From Pedobacter hiemivivus (lineage in GTDB: Bacteria; Bacteroidota; Bacteroidia; Sphingobacteriales; Sphingobacteriaceae): a stretch of 64,000 bases of DNA. Both the position numbers and the translations under genes were made by a program. Every line of letters starts with the position of its first letter. The stretch's first letter is position 1. This document shows positions 31,777 to 41,010 of this stretch, piece after piece. The stretch is from NCBI RefSeq assembly GCF_004331685.1, contig NZ_SJSM01000013.1, forward strand, positions 62,001 to 126,000, written 5' to 3'. Under the pieces are notes generated by a model that was not told the DNA's origin, did no database searches, and worked only from the letters and a program-made list of their open reading frames with translations.

Positions 31777-33402
31777 ATGTTATTAAAAGATCAGCTTGAT
31801 GCGATTTTTGTGGAAGAGAACCATATTCCACAAGAATTTAAATTAGCAGAAGAAGTACACCAACGGGAGTACTTAAGTAATGGAGAAATGCGGCCCTGGA
31901 ATGGGGAGGTGCATGAAGTATTATCGCCAATTTGTATTAGAACCGAGAACGGTTTGAAGCGAAAGGTGATCGGTACTTATCCATTATGTAGTGAAAAGGA
32001 GGCTAGCGAAGCGCTTGATGCGGCTGTTGCAGCTTATGATAACGGGAGAGGAGAATGGCCTACCATGAGTGTGGCAAACCGCATTCATTGTGTTGAGCAG
32101 TTTACCCATAAGATTATTGAAAAGAAGGCAATTGTAGTAAAATTGCTGATGTGGGAAATAGGCAAGTCCTATGCAGATTCTGTTAAGGAGTTTGACCGTA
32201 CAGTTGAATATATTTATGCAACTATTGATGCCCTAAAAGACCTGGACAGACAATCGTCTAAATTTAGCATTGAGCAAGGAATTGTTGCGCAAATCAGACG
32301 TTCGCCACTTGGCGTAGTGCTTTGTATGGGACCATTCAATTACCCTTTAAATGAAACCTTTACTACACTGATCCCTGCCCTGATCATGGGTAATACAATA
32401 TTATTTAAACCACCTAAGCATGGTACTTTATTACATTATCCTTTATTAGAGGCTTTCAGAGACTGTTTCCCTAAAGGAGTGGTAAACACGATTTACGGTC
32501 GTGGAAATAAGATCATTCCCGATTTGATGAAATCTGGTAAGATTAATGTTTTAACCTTAATCGGTTCTAGTAAAGTAGCCAACGAACTTAAAAAGTTACA
32601 TCCTAAAGTAAACAGGCTACGTGCTATACTTGGCTTGGATGCTAAGAATGCTGCTATCATCACCGCTAAAGCTGATATTAAGCTGGCGGTACAAGAAACT
32701 GTGTTGGGCTCTTTATCATTTAACGGACAAAGATGTACAGCACTTAAAATCATTTTTATACACCGTAGTCTTGCTGATGTATTTTTGAAAGAACTTTCTG
32801 CTGCTGTAGCCAAGCTTAAATTTGGTATGCCATGGGAAGATGGTGTTGCTTTAACTCCGCTACCTGAGCCTCAGAAACCTGCTTATCTTAAAGAATGTAT
32901 TGATGATGCGATAGCGCATGGTGCTAAAGTGATTAATGAAAATGGTGGTGAAACAGTTGAATCTTTCGTTTATCCGGCAATAGTTTACCCGGTTAATAAG
33001 AACATGAAACTGTATGCTGAAGAGCAATTTGGCCCAATAATTCCAGTAGTTGCATTTGATGATCTGGAAGAGCCTATTCAATATTTAATAGAATCTACGC
33101 ATGGACAACAAGTTAGTGTGTTTAGCGATGATGATGTAGAAGTAGCTGCTCTGATTGATCCTTTGGTTAACCAGGTAAGTAGAGTGAACATCAACTGTCA
33201 ATGTCAGCGTGGACCGGATGTATTTCCGTTTACAGGTAGAAAAGATAGTGCTGAAGGTACCTTATCAGTTGTAGATGCCTTACGTTCCTTCTCTATCAGG
33301 TCATTGGTAGCGACAAAATTAAATGAAAGTAACAAGCATTTGATTAATGAAATAGTAGATAGTAACAGTTCTAATTTCCTGAGCACTAAATACCTTTTCT
33401 AA
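31777..33402 (+). CDS. GapN-like aldehyde dehydrogenase lacking the general-base Glu
   Basis: The 541-residue protein belongs to the NAD(P)-dependent aldehyde dehydrogenase superfamily and resembles NADP-dependent, non-phosphorylating glyceraldehyde-3-phosphate dehydrogenase. Evidence is the VVLCMGPFNYPLNETFTTLI motif, LFKPPKHG, and the catalytic FNGQRCTALK with Cys320. The motif normally reading ELGG (general base) reads GLDA, so Gly286 replaces the Glu. The spacing to Cys320 is 34, exactly that between the two catalytic residues in known ALDHs. The enzyme may therefore have altered chemistry. The C-terminal half also carries RGPDVFPFTGRKDSAEGTLS, typical of the GapN group. It follows the transporter gene and may act in uronate or sugar-acid metabolism. 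Confidence 0.85.
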   Translation: MLLKDQLDAIFVEENHIPQEFKLAEEVHQREYLSNGEMRPWNGEVHEVLSPICIRTENGLKRKVIGTYPLCSEKEASEALDAAVAAYDNGRGEWPTMSVANRIHCVEQFTHKIIEKKAIVVKLLMWEIGKSYADSVKEFDRTVEYIYATIDALKDLDRQSSKFSIEQGIVAQIRRSPLGVVLCMGPFNYPLNETFTTLIPALIMGNTILFKPPKHGTLLHYPLLEAFRDCFPKGVVNTIYGRGNKIIPDLMKSGKINVLTLIGSSKVANELKKLHPKVNRLRAILGLDAKNAAIITAKADIKLAVQETVLGSLSFNGQRCTALKIIFIHRSLADVFLKELSAAVAKLKFGMPWEDGVALTPLPEPQKPAYLKECIDDAIAHGAKVINENGGETVESFVYPAIVYPVNKNMKLYAEEQFGPIIPVVAFDDLEEPIQYLIESTHGQQVSVFSDDDVEVAALIDPLVNQVSRVNINCQCQRGPDVFPFTGRKDSAEGTLSVVDALRSFSIRSLVATKLNESNKHLINEIVDSNSSNFLSTKYLF

Positions 33403-33411
33403 TTGGTGACA

Positions 33412-33458
33412 ATCGCATGATATGCTCCTCGTCATCCTGAAATAAATTCAGGATGACG
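33412..33458. repeat. REP-like palindromic repeat, copy 1
   Basis: CGTCATCCTGAA and TTCAGGATGACG pair perfectly over 12 bp with a 5-base loop, preceded by ATGATATGCTCCTC. The left flank and arm recur near 62.6 kb. This palindrome lies between the ALDH gene and a terminator. Confidence 0.75.
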
Positions 33459-33462
33459 ATAT

Positions 33463-33501
33463 AAAAAAAGCGCTGTATCGGGTAATGATACAACGCTTTT
33501 T
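33463..33501. terminator. Bidirectional terminator
   Basis: AAAAGCGCTGTATC and GATACAACGCTTTT form a 14-bp stem with one mismatch and a 7-base loop. A runs on the left and T runs on the right allow termination of the ALDH operon and of the convergent membrane protein gene. Confidence 0.85.
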
Positions 33502-33510
33502 CTATTTATG

Positions 33511-33978
33511 CTATTCTTTATGTGCTTCATCATCCTGATCCAGTTCTTCCTCTTCATCGATAATTTCCGGTTCTTTAAAGAACGTTAGCACTATTGGCAC
33601 TAGAAAAGCTACATTAATGATGATATGAGGTAGAATGAGGTAGAATGTTGTTGTCTCTAAAAGCTTATCAACCAATACCCCTACAGATACTATCATTAAT
33701 AAGGCATAAATCGCCGCCGCTATTTTTCGATTAGGTGCATATTTGATAAATACCCTGATCACAAAAATTGATATTGCAATTCCGAAAATAAACATGGCGT
33801 ACCAAAAAATGTCAGTCGCCGTTAACTGAGTCCATCCATTCCCTTCAGTATGTTTAAATCTATTAAATTCAGAAATAGCAAATTTCGCCAAAACGAGATA
33901 GGCAAGTCCCCAGAATAGATAAAATCCTGCAGTAAATAGTAACCAGTGGAGAGTTAGTTTGAGTTTAGATGTATACAT
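33511..33978 (-). CDS. Four-helix membrane protein of unknown function
   Basis: The 155-residue protein has four predicted membrane helices (about residues 10-30, 58-78, 88-106 and 113-132) and a highly acidic C-terminal tail (DEEEELDQDDEAHKE). There is no signal peptide apart from helix 1 and no recognisable family motif. It stands alone on the minus strand between two carbohydrate loci. I do not recognise it and assign no function. Confidence 0.65.
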   Translation of the reverse strand: MYTSKLKLTLHWLLFTAGFYLFWGLAYLVLAKFAISEFNRFKHTEGNGWTQLTATDIFWYAMFIFGIAISIFVIRVFIKYAPNRKIAAAIYALLMIVSVGVLVDKLLETTTFYLILPHIIINVAFLVPIVLTFFKEPEIIDEEEELDQDDEAHKE

Positions 33979-34112
33979 AATATCTATATATATGCCTGTA
34001 AATTAAACATTTTATATGAAATCCAATCATAGATTTTTAAATTAAGTACGCTTAATATCTGAATGTATTATTGATTTTTTTTCTTAACATTGCTTTTACC
34101 TAAACTAACCAA

Positions 34113-34667
34113 ATGGATAATAAACTTGTGCATCATCTGTTGTGGGAGCGTTTGCGGATAGGAGATCATGATGCATTTTTTGATCTTTATAGAGCTCTCT
34201 ACTATGATCTTGTGAATTTTGGCATACGTGTCTGCGGTGATGCCGAAACCTCTGGTGAAGCTACTGATTTGGTGTTTACCACCATTTGGGAGAAGCACCA
34301 ACAGTTAAATAGGGTAGATAATGTCCCAGCTTATCTCCGCACGTTTCTAAAAAGAAAGATTTTACGTTTACTGGAACGTAAGCGTAAGATTAATGATGCG
34401 CTGGCAAATGCAGGTGCCGAAGGCGAATGGATGGAAATGTCGTATGAAGAATTCATTGTTAAAGTTCAAACCGATGAGCTTGTGAGGTACAAACTAAAGA
34501 CCGCGCTAGAGAAATTGACCTACAGGCAGAAACAATTAATTCACCTCAAGTTTTTTGATGGATTGAGTTATGAGCAAATTGCAGAACAAACGGAACAAAC
34601 TATAAAAACAGCTTATAACACGGTTTACGACGCATTAAAAATACTTAGGAAAGAACTCAAAGATTAG
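34113..34667 (+). CDS. FecI-like ECF sigma factor
   Basis: The 184-residue protein has sigma regions 2 (about 15-85; LYYDLVNFGIRVCGDAETSG) and 4 (about 120-180; LTYRQKQLIHLKFFDGLSYE then QTIKTAYNTVYDALKILRKE). The order with a FecR-like anti-sigma factor, a SusC-like receptor and SusD follows the well-known Bacteroidetes FecI/FecR/TonB-receptor layout. In it, binding of a substrate at the outer membrane releases the sigma factor to activate the locus. FecR begins 130 bases downstream. The sigma factor probably drives the SusC/SusD genes. Confidence 0.9.
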   Translation: MDNKLVHHLLWERLRIGDHDAFFDLYRALYYDLVNFGIRVCGDAETSGEATDLVFTTIWEKHQQLNRVDNVPAYLRTFLKRKILRLLERKRKINDALANAGAEGEWMEMSYEEFIVKVQTDELVRYKLKTALEKLTYRQKQLIHLKFFDGLSYEQIAEQTEQTIKTAYNTVYDALKILRKELKD

Positions 34668-34797
34668 AAATATTACGGTTTCTTAGGATAACTGTGCCAT
34701 TAATTTCTTCCACCAAACAGAAGAAGTAAAAAAAAAGTAAAATTTTCTTAGGCAAAAAGGAAATTTTTAGGCACTGGTATTATAAAAGCCAAACATT

Positions 34798-35865
34798 ATG
34801 ATTGATCGTAGTCTTTTCAATATTGAAGACTTTCTAGTAGACAATACTTTCCAGCTATATTGTGCAGGCAAAGATAAACTTTGCATTAGCTATTGGGAAA
34901 ACTACATAAAAGCACATCCAGAACAAGAAGCCACTATTAATGACGCAAAGCGCTTATATGGAATCTTAAGTGGTCATAAAAAACCATTAAATAGCCAGGT
35001 CGACTCGATGCGGGAGCGTATGGATTTTGATCAGGAAAGTTTTACTCTTCAAATTCGCAAATCCTATACCTGGTTAAAGGTTGCCGCTGCAATTTTACTA
35101 ATTTCAGGTATTGCGCTGGTTTATTACAACAACACAGTAAGCGTAAAACCAATAGCCAACTTAGTAACCAACTACAGTACAAATGGAGCGGAACGTAAAA
35201 AGATTACACTTCCTGATGGCACGTTAATTTTATTAAATGCCAGGAGTACATTACAGCTAAATAAAAATTTCAATGTCAAAAACAGGGAAGTCACTTTAGT
35301 TGGTGAGGCATTTTTCGATGTAACGCACGATAAGAACAATCCATTTAAGGTAATTACTTCCGATTTTAATATTAATGTTTTGGGTACAACATTTAATGTA
35401 AAGGCCTATCCAGATGAGCCTACATCAGAAGCTGTGCTGATTAAGGGAATTATCGTGATGGAAGGTCGGGGGAATGGTGGTAACTCAATTACCTTAAAAC
35501 CGAGTCAGAAAGTGATCTTCTATAAAAATTTGCCGGTTTTGCCCAATATAAAACAATCAAGTCCTGTAGTAAAACGTCCGGAAATCACAATCAATAGCTA
35601 TACAAAATCGAGTGATAGTACAATTGTAGAAATGGCCTGGACACAAAACCGCCTTGAAATTCAGGACCAGAGTTTTGCTGAGCTGAAAAAAACTTTAGAA
35701 AGATGGTATAATGTGGAGATCGTATTTACTGACGATGAAATAGAAAGGTACCATTTCACGGCAACATTTAAGAATGAGAATTTAGTAGAAGTATTACGTG
35801 CACTTCAAAGTGCAGAACATTTTAAATATGAAATAAAAGGAAATAAAGTTATCATATCGAAATAA
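34798..35865 (+). CDS. FecR-like anti-sigma factor
   Basis: This 355-residue inner-membrane protein has a cytosolic N-terminus (about 1-95), one membrane helix at about 99-115 (WLKVAAAILLISGIALVYY), and a periplasmic FecR domain. Typical motifs are KKITLPDGTLILLNARSTLQ, REVTLVGEAFFDVTHDKNNP and NINVLGTTFNVKAYPD, then the C-terminal DUF4974-like region (SFAELKKTLERWYNVEIVF). It transmits the signal from the SusC-like receptor's N-terminal extension to the sigma factor. It is separated from the receptor gene by a hairpin that may reduce read-through. Confidence 0.93.
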   Translation: MIDRSLFNIEDFLVDNTFQLYCAGKDKLCISYWENYIKAHPEQEATINDAKRLYGILSGHKKPLNSQVDSMRERMDFDQESFTLQIRKSYTWLKVAAAILLISGIALVYYNNTVSVKPIANLVTNYSTNGAERKKITLPDGTLILLNARSTLQLNKNFNVKNREVTLVGEAFFDVTHDKNNPFKVITSDFNINVLGTTFNVKAYPDEPTSEAVLIKGIIVMEGRGNGGNSITLKPSQKVIFYKNLPVLPNIKQSSPVVKRPEITINSYTKSSDSTIVEMAWTQNRLEIQDQSFAELKKTLERWYNVEIVFTDDEIERYHFTATFKNENLVEVLRALQSAEHFKYEIKGNKVIISK

Positions 35866-35871
35866 AAAATA

Positions 35872-35910
35872 AGGGGCAGTGTTGACGCACTACCCCCATT
35901 AATTTTTTTG
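35872..35910 (+). terminator. Hairpin between fecR-like and susC-like genes
   Basis: GGGGCAGTG and CACTACCCC form an imperfect stem (one mismatch) with a TTGACG loop, followed by TTAATTTTTTT. It looks like an intrinsic terminator or attenuator that separates regulator and transporter transcription. Confidence 0.7.
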
Positions 35911-35980
35911 ATATAAAGCATGGCAGTTTATGCGCAAACAGATCTCTGCCAATTACTAAAGCAACCAAAAAAACAAAAAT

Positions 35981-38900
35981 ATGATTAATTCTTACTTAGT
36001 GCAAGAGTTCTTTAATTATAAAGTGCTCCTAAAATTCATTGTCATAATGAAATTAACGTGTATTTTCATTTTCGTCGCGTGTCTAAATGTATCTGCAACA
36101 GTCTTTTCGCAGCAAAAGATCTCTATGGATGTTAAGAAGACCAAGTTGAGTAAGGTGTTGAAAATCATCGAAGAACAAAGTGGATTTCATTTTGTTTACA
36201 GCTCGGCTAATGTTCCAGTAAATAAGGATGTGACATTAAGTGTTAAAAATTCACCGATATCGGAAATCCTTTCAACAATTTTTTGCAATACGAATTTAAA
36301 ATACTCTATCTCGGATGCAGGTTTAATTGTAATCAGTCGTATTCAGGATATTAAAGTTACAGGTATTGTTAAGGACCAGTATGGCTCTGCACTTCCGGGG
36401 GCGAGTGTACGTATAAAAGGTAGTGCTGCTGGTACTTCAACTGATATCAATGGCAGGTTTAGCATTTTGGTACAGCCTAATGCAACCCTTGTGATTTCAT
36501 ATTCAGGTTTTGAAAGTAAGGAAATAGCTGTTAACAATAAAATAAACTTCGAGATAGAACTGGCCGAAGATACCAAGCTATTGAGTGAAGTTGTGGTTAC
36601 TGCACTGGGTATTAAAAAGGAACGTAGGGCTCTAGGTTATTCAGTTACTGAGGTAAAGGGAGAGTCACTAACGCAAGCAAGAGAAAATAATGTAGCCAAC
36701 TCGCTGGTGGGTAGAGTTGCAGGTTTAGACGTTAGTTCTACCGCTGGTGGGGCAGGTGCGGCAACAAGTGTAATTATACGCGGGGTTTCCAGTTTAAGTC
36801 AATCCAATCAGCCTTTATATGTTATTAATGGAGTGCCAATGGAAAATAAACCAGTGGGTTTGAATAATCTCAATCCAAATGGTAATTCGGGTAGCCAGTG
36901 GGACAATGCTCCAGATCTTGGTGATGCGATTGGTAACCTGAACCCTGATGATATAGAGACTATGTCCGTATTAAAGGGGGCTGCTGCCTCTGCATTATAT
37001 GGTTCAAGGGCAAAAGGTGGTGTGATTTTGATTACTACAAAGAGTGGAAAAGGCAACAGTATCGACTTTAACAGCAATTATGTTATAGAGCAGGTGATGG
37101 ATCGTACCGACTGGCAGTACGTTTACGGACAGGGCGCTGATGGGGCAAAACCGATAACCGCCTTAGGAGCCGGACAAGTTGGTGGCTCAAGCTGGGGCGC
37201 AAAACTTGATGGTAGTAATGTAGTTCAGTTTGATGGCAATTCGAGACCATATACTGCTCAAAAGAATAATATTGAAGATTTCTACAGAAATGGAAGTACC
37301 TGGTCGAACACTATTGCCTTAAATAAAGCATTTGAAGGTGGTACAATTCGTTTTTCCGCTAATGATGTAAAGAACAATTCTGTGGTTCCTAATTCTGGTC
37401 TTGACAGGCAGTCGTTTAATCTGGTAGGTACTTTTGAGCCTATCAAGCGGTTAACTCTTGATGTCCGTACCAATTACATTTTGGAACAGGTGAAAAATCG
37501 ACCAATGGTATCTGACGGTGCGGGTAATGCCAATTACAATGTTGCCTTTCTTCCAACCAGTATCAATGTGAACGACCTGAAACCATGGAAAAATGCTGCA
37601 GGGGCAGAGGTGCAGTACAATACTGGAAATACGTTTGCTACTAATCCTTGGTTTGCGGCCTATGAATTTATCAATAATACTAAACGTGACAGATTGATCA
37701 GTTCTGTTAATGCCCGTTATACTTTTGATAATGGATTGTTTTTGCAAGGCCGGGCAGGTAGGGATGCTTATACTGACAGTTATAAAAATGTAGTGCCATC
37801 TGGTACCGCTTATTACCCGGCAGGTAAAATTGCAGAACAGAAGACGAAATTTGCAGATGTGAATGCGGATGTATTATTGGGTAAGTCATTTGTGGTAGGA
37901 GGAAATTTAACCATAACACCAAACTTAGGGGCCAGCTACAGAAATACAAAGATTAATCAGCTTACTAATAATGGGACTGATTATGCTGTATTTGGTGTTT
38001 ACAATATCTTGAACGCTAAAAATAAATCAGTAGGTTACACCGAAACTGAGGTAGAAACTCAATCTGCTTATGGTACATTGGAATTAGCTTATAAAGACAT
38101 TCTTTATTTAACAGGTAGCGGAAGACAAGATTGGTTCTCTACACTTGCAACGCCAGGAAGAGACAATGATCCCAGTGTATTTTATCCTTCAGTAAGTGGT
38201 TCATTTGTATTTTCGGAAATATGGAAGCCACAATTTTTAAGCTTTGGTAAATTAAGAGCTGGTTATGCTGTCGTTGGTCAGGCAACAGATGCCTATCAAA
38301 CTTTATTAACTTATGGTTTTAAAAGCGAAACTTTAAATGGTAACCCCCTGGGGATAATTAATAATCCGTTCATTCCTAATTCAAGTCTAAAGGCTTCTAC
38401 AGCTAGCGAGCTTGAGATTGGTGCTGAGCTTAGGTTTTTTAATGACAGGTTAAGCTTAGATGCAACAGTATATAAAAAACACTCTAAAAAAGAGATCACC
38501 TATATCTCAACCTCTCCAACAACAGGTTATAACGGGGCCGTATTAAACGCTGGTGAAATTGAAAATAAGGGCGTTGAGGCCTTGATTTCTGGAGTGATCA
38601 TTAGAAAAAATGATTTTAGGTGGACTTCATCTTTAAATGGGACTTATAATGACAATACCGTATTGTCATTAGCCCCAGGCTTAGATGTGCTTCCTATCGC
38701 TACATCACGCTCTGGAGCTGGATTTTTACAAAATATCCCAGGTAAAGCAGCAGCACAGGTTGTGGCTTTTGATTTTAAATATGATGCCAATGGCAATATA
38801 TTAAAAGATGCGCTGGGCGCACCTGAAAGAGGTGCATTAAAAGCCTATGGATCTGCATTTAATAAATGGTTTGCCGGATGGAATAATGAATTTAGTTATA

Positions 38901-39325
38901 AAGGTGCAACGCTTTCGGTACTTATAGACGGTAAATGGGGGGGCAAGGTATTCTCTGCAACTGATTACTATGGTTATATTTTTGGTCTACATAAAGCTAC
39001 TCTTGAAAACCGTGAATCATTAGGTACCACAGCGGCTAAGTTTTATGAAAACACCGCAAATAACGCTTCTCATATATTTGTTCAGGATGCTAGCTTTATC
39101 AAATTCAGACAATTGACATTGGGTTATAATTTTCCTGCTAAAATGTTCAATAATAGAATCAAAAGCTTAAATGTTAGCCTGGTTGCACGTAATCTATTCA
39201 TTTTAATGAAGAAAACGGACAATATCGATCCAGAATCAAGCTATAACGCAACATTTCCAGGCTTAGAACTTGGGGGTGTGCCACCAGTTAGAACATTTGG
39301 TTTAAACCTTAGCGTTAAGTTATAA
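35981..39325 (+). CDS. SusC/RagA-type TonB-dependent receptor with STN domain
   Basis: The 1114-residue outer-membrane protein has a signal peptide (hydrophobic stretch about 24-40, cut near VFSQ) and an STN signalling domain (about 45-120; KLSKVLKIIEEQSGFHFVYS). A carboxypeptidase-like domain follows (about 125-205; VTGIVKDQYGSALPGASVRI), then the TonB plug (VVTALGIKKERRALGYSVTE, ALYGSRAKGGVILITTKSGK) and the beta-barrel to the end. The STN domain fits control through the neighbouring FecR-like protein. It is presumed to import an oligosaccharide or other ligand captured by the next gene product. The substrate is not evident from sequence. A later start at MKLTCIF (codon 23) is possible. Confidence 0.95.
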   Translation: MINSYLVQEFFNYKVLLKFIVIMKLTCIFIFVACLNVSATVFSQQKISMDVKKTKLSKVLKIIEEQSGFHFVYSSANVPVNKDVTLSVKNSPISEILSTIFCNTNLKYSISDAGLIVISRIQDIKVTGIVKDQYGSALPGASVRIKGSAAGTSTDINGRFSILVQPNATLVISYSGFESKEIAVNNKINFEIELAEDTKLLSEVVVTALGIKKERRALGYSVTEVKGESLTQARENNVANSLVGRVAGLDVSSTAGGAGAATSVIIRGVSSLSQSNQPLYVINGVPMENKPVGLNNLNPNGNSGSQWDNAPDLGDAIGNLNPDDIETMSVLKGAAASALYGSRAKGGVILITTKSGKGNSIDFNSNYVIEQVMDRTDWQYVYGQGADGAKPITALGAGQVGGSSWGAKLDGSNVVQFDGNSRPYTAQKNNIEDFYRNGSTWSNTIALNKAFEGGTIRFSANDVKNNSVVPNSGLDRQSFNLVGTFEPIKRLTLDVRTNYILEQVKNRPMVSDGAGNANYNVAFLPTSINVNDLKPWKNAAGAEVQYNTGNTFATNPWFAAYEFINNTKRDRLISSVNARYTFDNGLFLQGRAGRDAYTDSYKNVVPSGTAYYPAGKIAEQKTKFADVNADVLLGKSFVVGGNLTITPNLGASYRNTKINQLTNNGTDYAVFGVYNILNAKNKSVGYTETEVETQSAYGTLELAYKDILYLTGSGRQDWFSTLATPGRDNDPSVFYPSVSGSFVFSEIWKPQFLSFGKLRAGYAVVGQATDAYQTLLTYGFKSETLNGNPLGIINNPFIPNSSLKASTASELEIGAELRFFNDRLSLDATVYKKHSKKEITYISTSPTTGYNGAVLNAGEIENKGVEALISGVIIRKNDFRWTSSLNGTYNDNTVLSLAPGLDVLPIATSRSGAGFLQNIPGKAAAQVVAFDFKYDANGNILKDALGAPERGALKAYGSAFNKWFAGWNNEFSYKGATLSVLIDGKWGGKVFSATDYYGYIFGLHKATLENRESLGTTAAKFYENTANNASHIFVQDASFIKFRQLTLGYNFPAKMFNNRIKSLNVSLVARNLFILMKKTDNIDPESSYNATFPGLELGGVPPVRTFGLNLSVKL

Positions 39326-39343
39326 TTTTTAAAAAACAGAAAA

Positions 39344-40942
39344 ATGAAAACGAACAAATTCAATATATATATTCTGGTGGCTCTTGTTGGTATTTTAATG
39401 GGCACATCATGTACAAAAGATTTTAAAGAAATCAATACAAATCCAGTGGCTTACGGGCCTACGAGTTTCGATCCTAATTTTTTATTGACTTCAGCACAGT
39501 TAAATTATACAGGAAGTATTGATTTTGCTTACGATACCTGGAGAGGTAACCTTATCTATGCGTCTACGATGATGCAAGGCTTTTCGACCGTTGTAAGTTA
39601 CTGGGCCGGCGATAAATACCTACTTAATGAAGGTTATACAGCGGCCTATTGGGGCACAAGTGCTGTTGGTGCATACATTGAACAGGTTAGACCGGTTGTT
39701 GATGTAGTGGAGTTTACTAGGGGTAATGCAAAATATGCAAATGTACATCAGGTGGCACGTATATGGAGGGCCGTTATCATGTCGCGTATTACAGATTTAT
39801 ACGGTGACATCCCATACTCGGAAGCAGGTCAGGGTTATTATAAAAGCAGTTTCACACCAAAGTACGACAGTCAGCAAGCTATATACACAGACCTGTTAAA
39901 AGAAGTAGAAGAAGCAACAAATGCACTTAACGCAAGCGGTGATAAAGTGACAGGTGATGTGATTTTTTTGGGGAATATTGATAAATGGAAGCGATTCGGT
40001 AATACCTTACTATTGCGTCTTGCTATGAGATTGACGAAGGTTGATGAAAACACTGCAAAGGCTTATGCTCAGAAAGTTGTGGGCAAAACAATGATAAATA
40101 ATGATGACAATGCCTTTGTGACTCATGATGTTTCAGGATCAAGAGTAACTCAGAATAGGAATAGCCAGGTTTTGCAAGGCGATGGTGGGCAAGAAAATTA
40201 CTATACCAAATGGTCTAAAACGTTTATTGATTTGTTAAAAGGCGCTAATGATCCACGTTTAGGTAAAGTTGCCGTAACTCAATTGTATTTGACAGATGGA
40301 ACAAAGCTCCAAAATCCAGCTTACATTACTAATCCTGCAGTTCAGAAGGGGATGCCTAATGGTAAAGATTTAAGTGGACAGGCAGGTAGGGATATTAGAC
40401 AAGACGCTTCTTTTACTACTTTCCCGGATTACTCTTCTCCAAATCCAGGTATGATTAAAAAGAACGGGATAACTTTTATTTTAACCTATGCAGAAAGTGA
40501 GTTTCTGCTTGCAGAAGCCGCACAAAGATGGGGCATTGCTGGTACTCCTGCCCCACATTATAAAGAGGGTTTAAAGGCTGCAATTACTTTTTTGGGACAA
40601 TATGATGCAAATCTTGCTATAACGGAAGGTGTTGCTGAAACATTTGCTACTGCAAATCCATATAATGCTGTAAACGGTTTGCAGATGATTAATACCCAAT
40701 ATTGGCTGCATACCAGTACAATGCTAGATTTTTACGAAACATGGTGTAACTGGAGGAGATCTGGTTTCCCAGTTTTAACACCTGTGGTTTATCCTGGTAA
40801 TGCGACAAATGGAACAATACCACGTCGTTTTCCTTATCCAGTAGAGGAAGCGGTTAAAAATGGAGCCAATCAACAGGCTGCTGCTGCTATTATTCCTGGT
40901 GGAGATAAACTAACAGGTAGAGTTTGGTGGGATAAGCAATAA
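39344..40942 (+). CDS. SusD/RagB-type outer-membrane lipoprotein
   Basis: The 532-residue protein has a lipoprotein signal with the lipobox LMGTSC (Cys near residue 23), so it is anchored in the outer membrane. Family motifs include FKEINTNPVAYG at the start, ARIWRAVIMSRITDLYGDIP, a KRFGNTLLLRLAMRLTKVDE segment and LTYAESEFLLAEAAQRWG, typical of the SusD_like (PF12771-type) subgroup. SusD proteins cap the SusC channel and bind the ligand. The gene follows the SusC-like gene by 18 bases. A strong bidirectional terminator ends the operon. Confidence 0.93.
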   Translation: MKTNKFNIYILVALVGILMGTSCTKDFKEINTNPVAYGPTSFDPNFLLTSAQLNYTGSIDFAYDTWRGNLIYASTMMQGFSTVVSYWAGDKYLLNEGYTAAYWGTSAVGAYIEQVRPVVDVVEFTRGNAKYANVHQVARIWRAVIMSRITDLYGDIPYSEAGQGYYKSSFTPKYDSQQAIYTDLLKEVEEATNALNASGDKVTGDVIFLGNIDKWKRFGNTLLLRLAMRLTKVDENTAKAYAQKVVGKTMINNDDNAFVTHDVSGSRVTQNRNSQVLQGDGGQENYYTKWSKTFIDLLKGANDPRLGKVAVTQLYLTDGTKLQNPAYITNPAVQKGMPNGKDLSGQAGRDIRQDASFTTFPDYSSPNPGMIKKNGITFILTYAESEFLLAEAAQRWGIAGTPAPHYKEGLKAAITFLGQYDANLAITEGVAETFATANPYNAVNGLQMINTQYWLHTSTMLDFYETWCNWRRSGFPVLTPVVYPGNATNGTIPRRFPYPVEEAVKNGANQQAAAAIIPGGDKLTGRVWWDKQ

Positions 40943-40972
40943 CATCCTTTATTAATATCCTCTCATAATTGC

Positions 40973-41010
40973 AAAAGGGCTTTTCATACGATATGAAAGG
41001 CCCTTTTTTT
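40973..41010. terminator. Bidirectional terminator between susD-like and kinase genes
   Basis: AAAGGGC-TTTTCATA and TATGAAA-GGCCCTTT form a long stem around CGA, followed by a T run on the plus side and A/T on the other. It separates two convergent genes. Confidence 0.9.
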
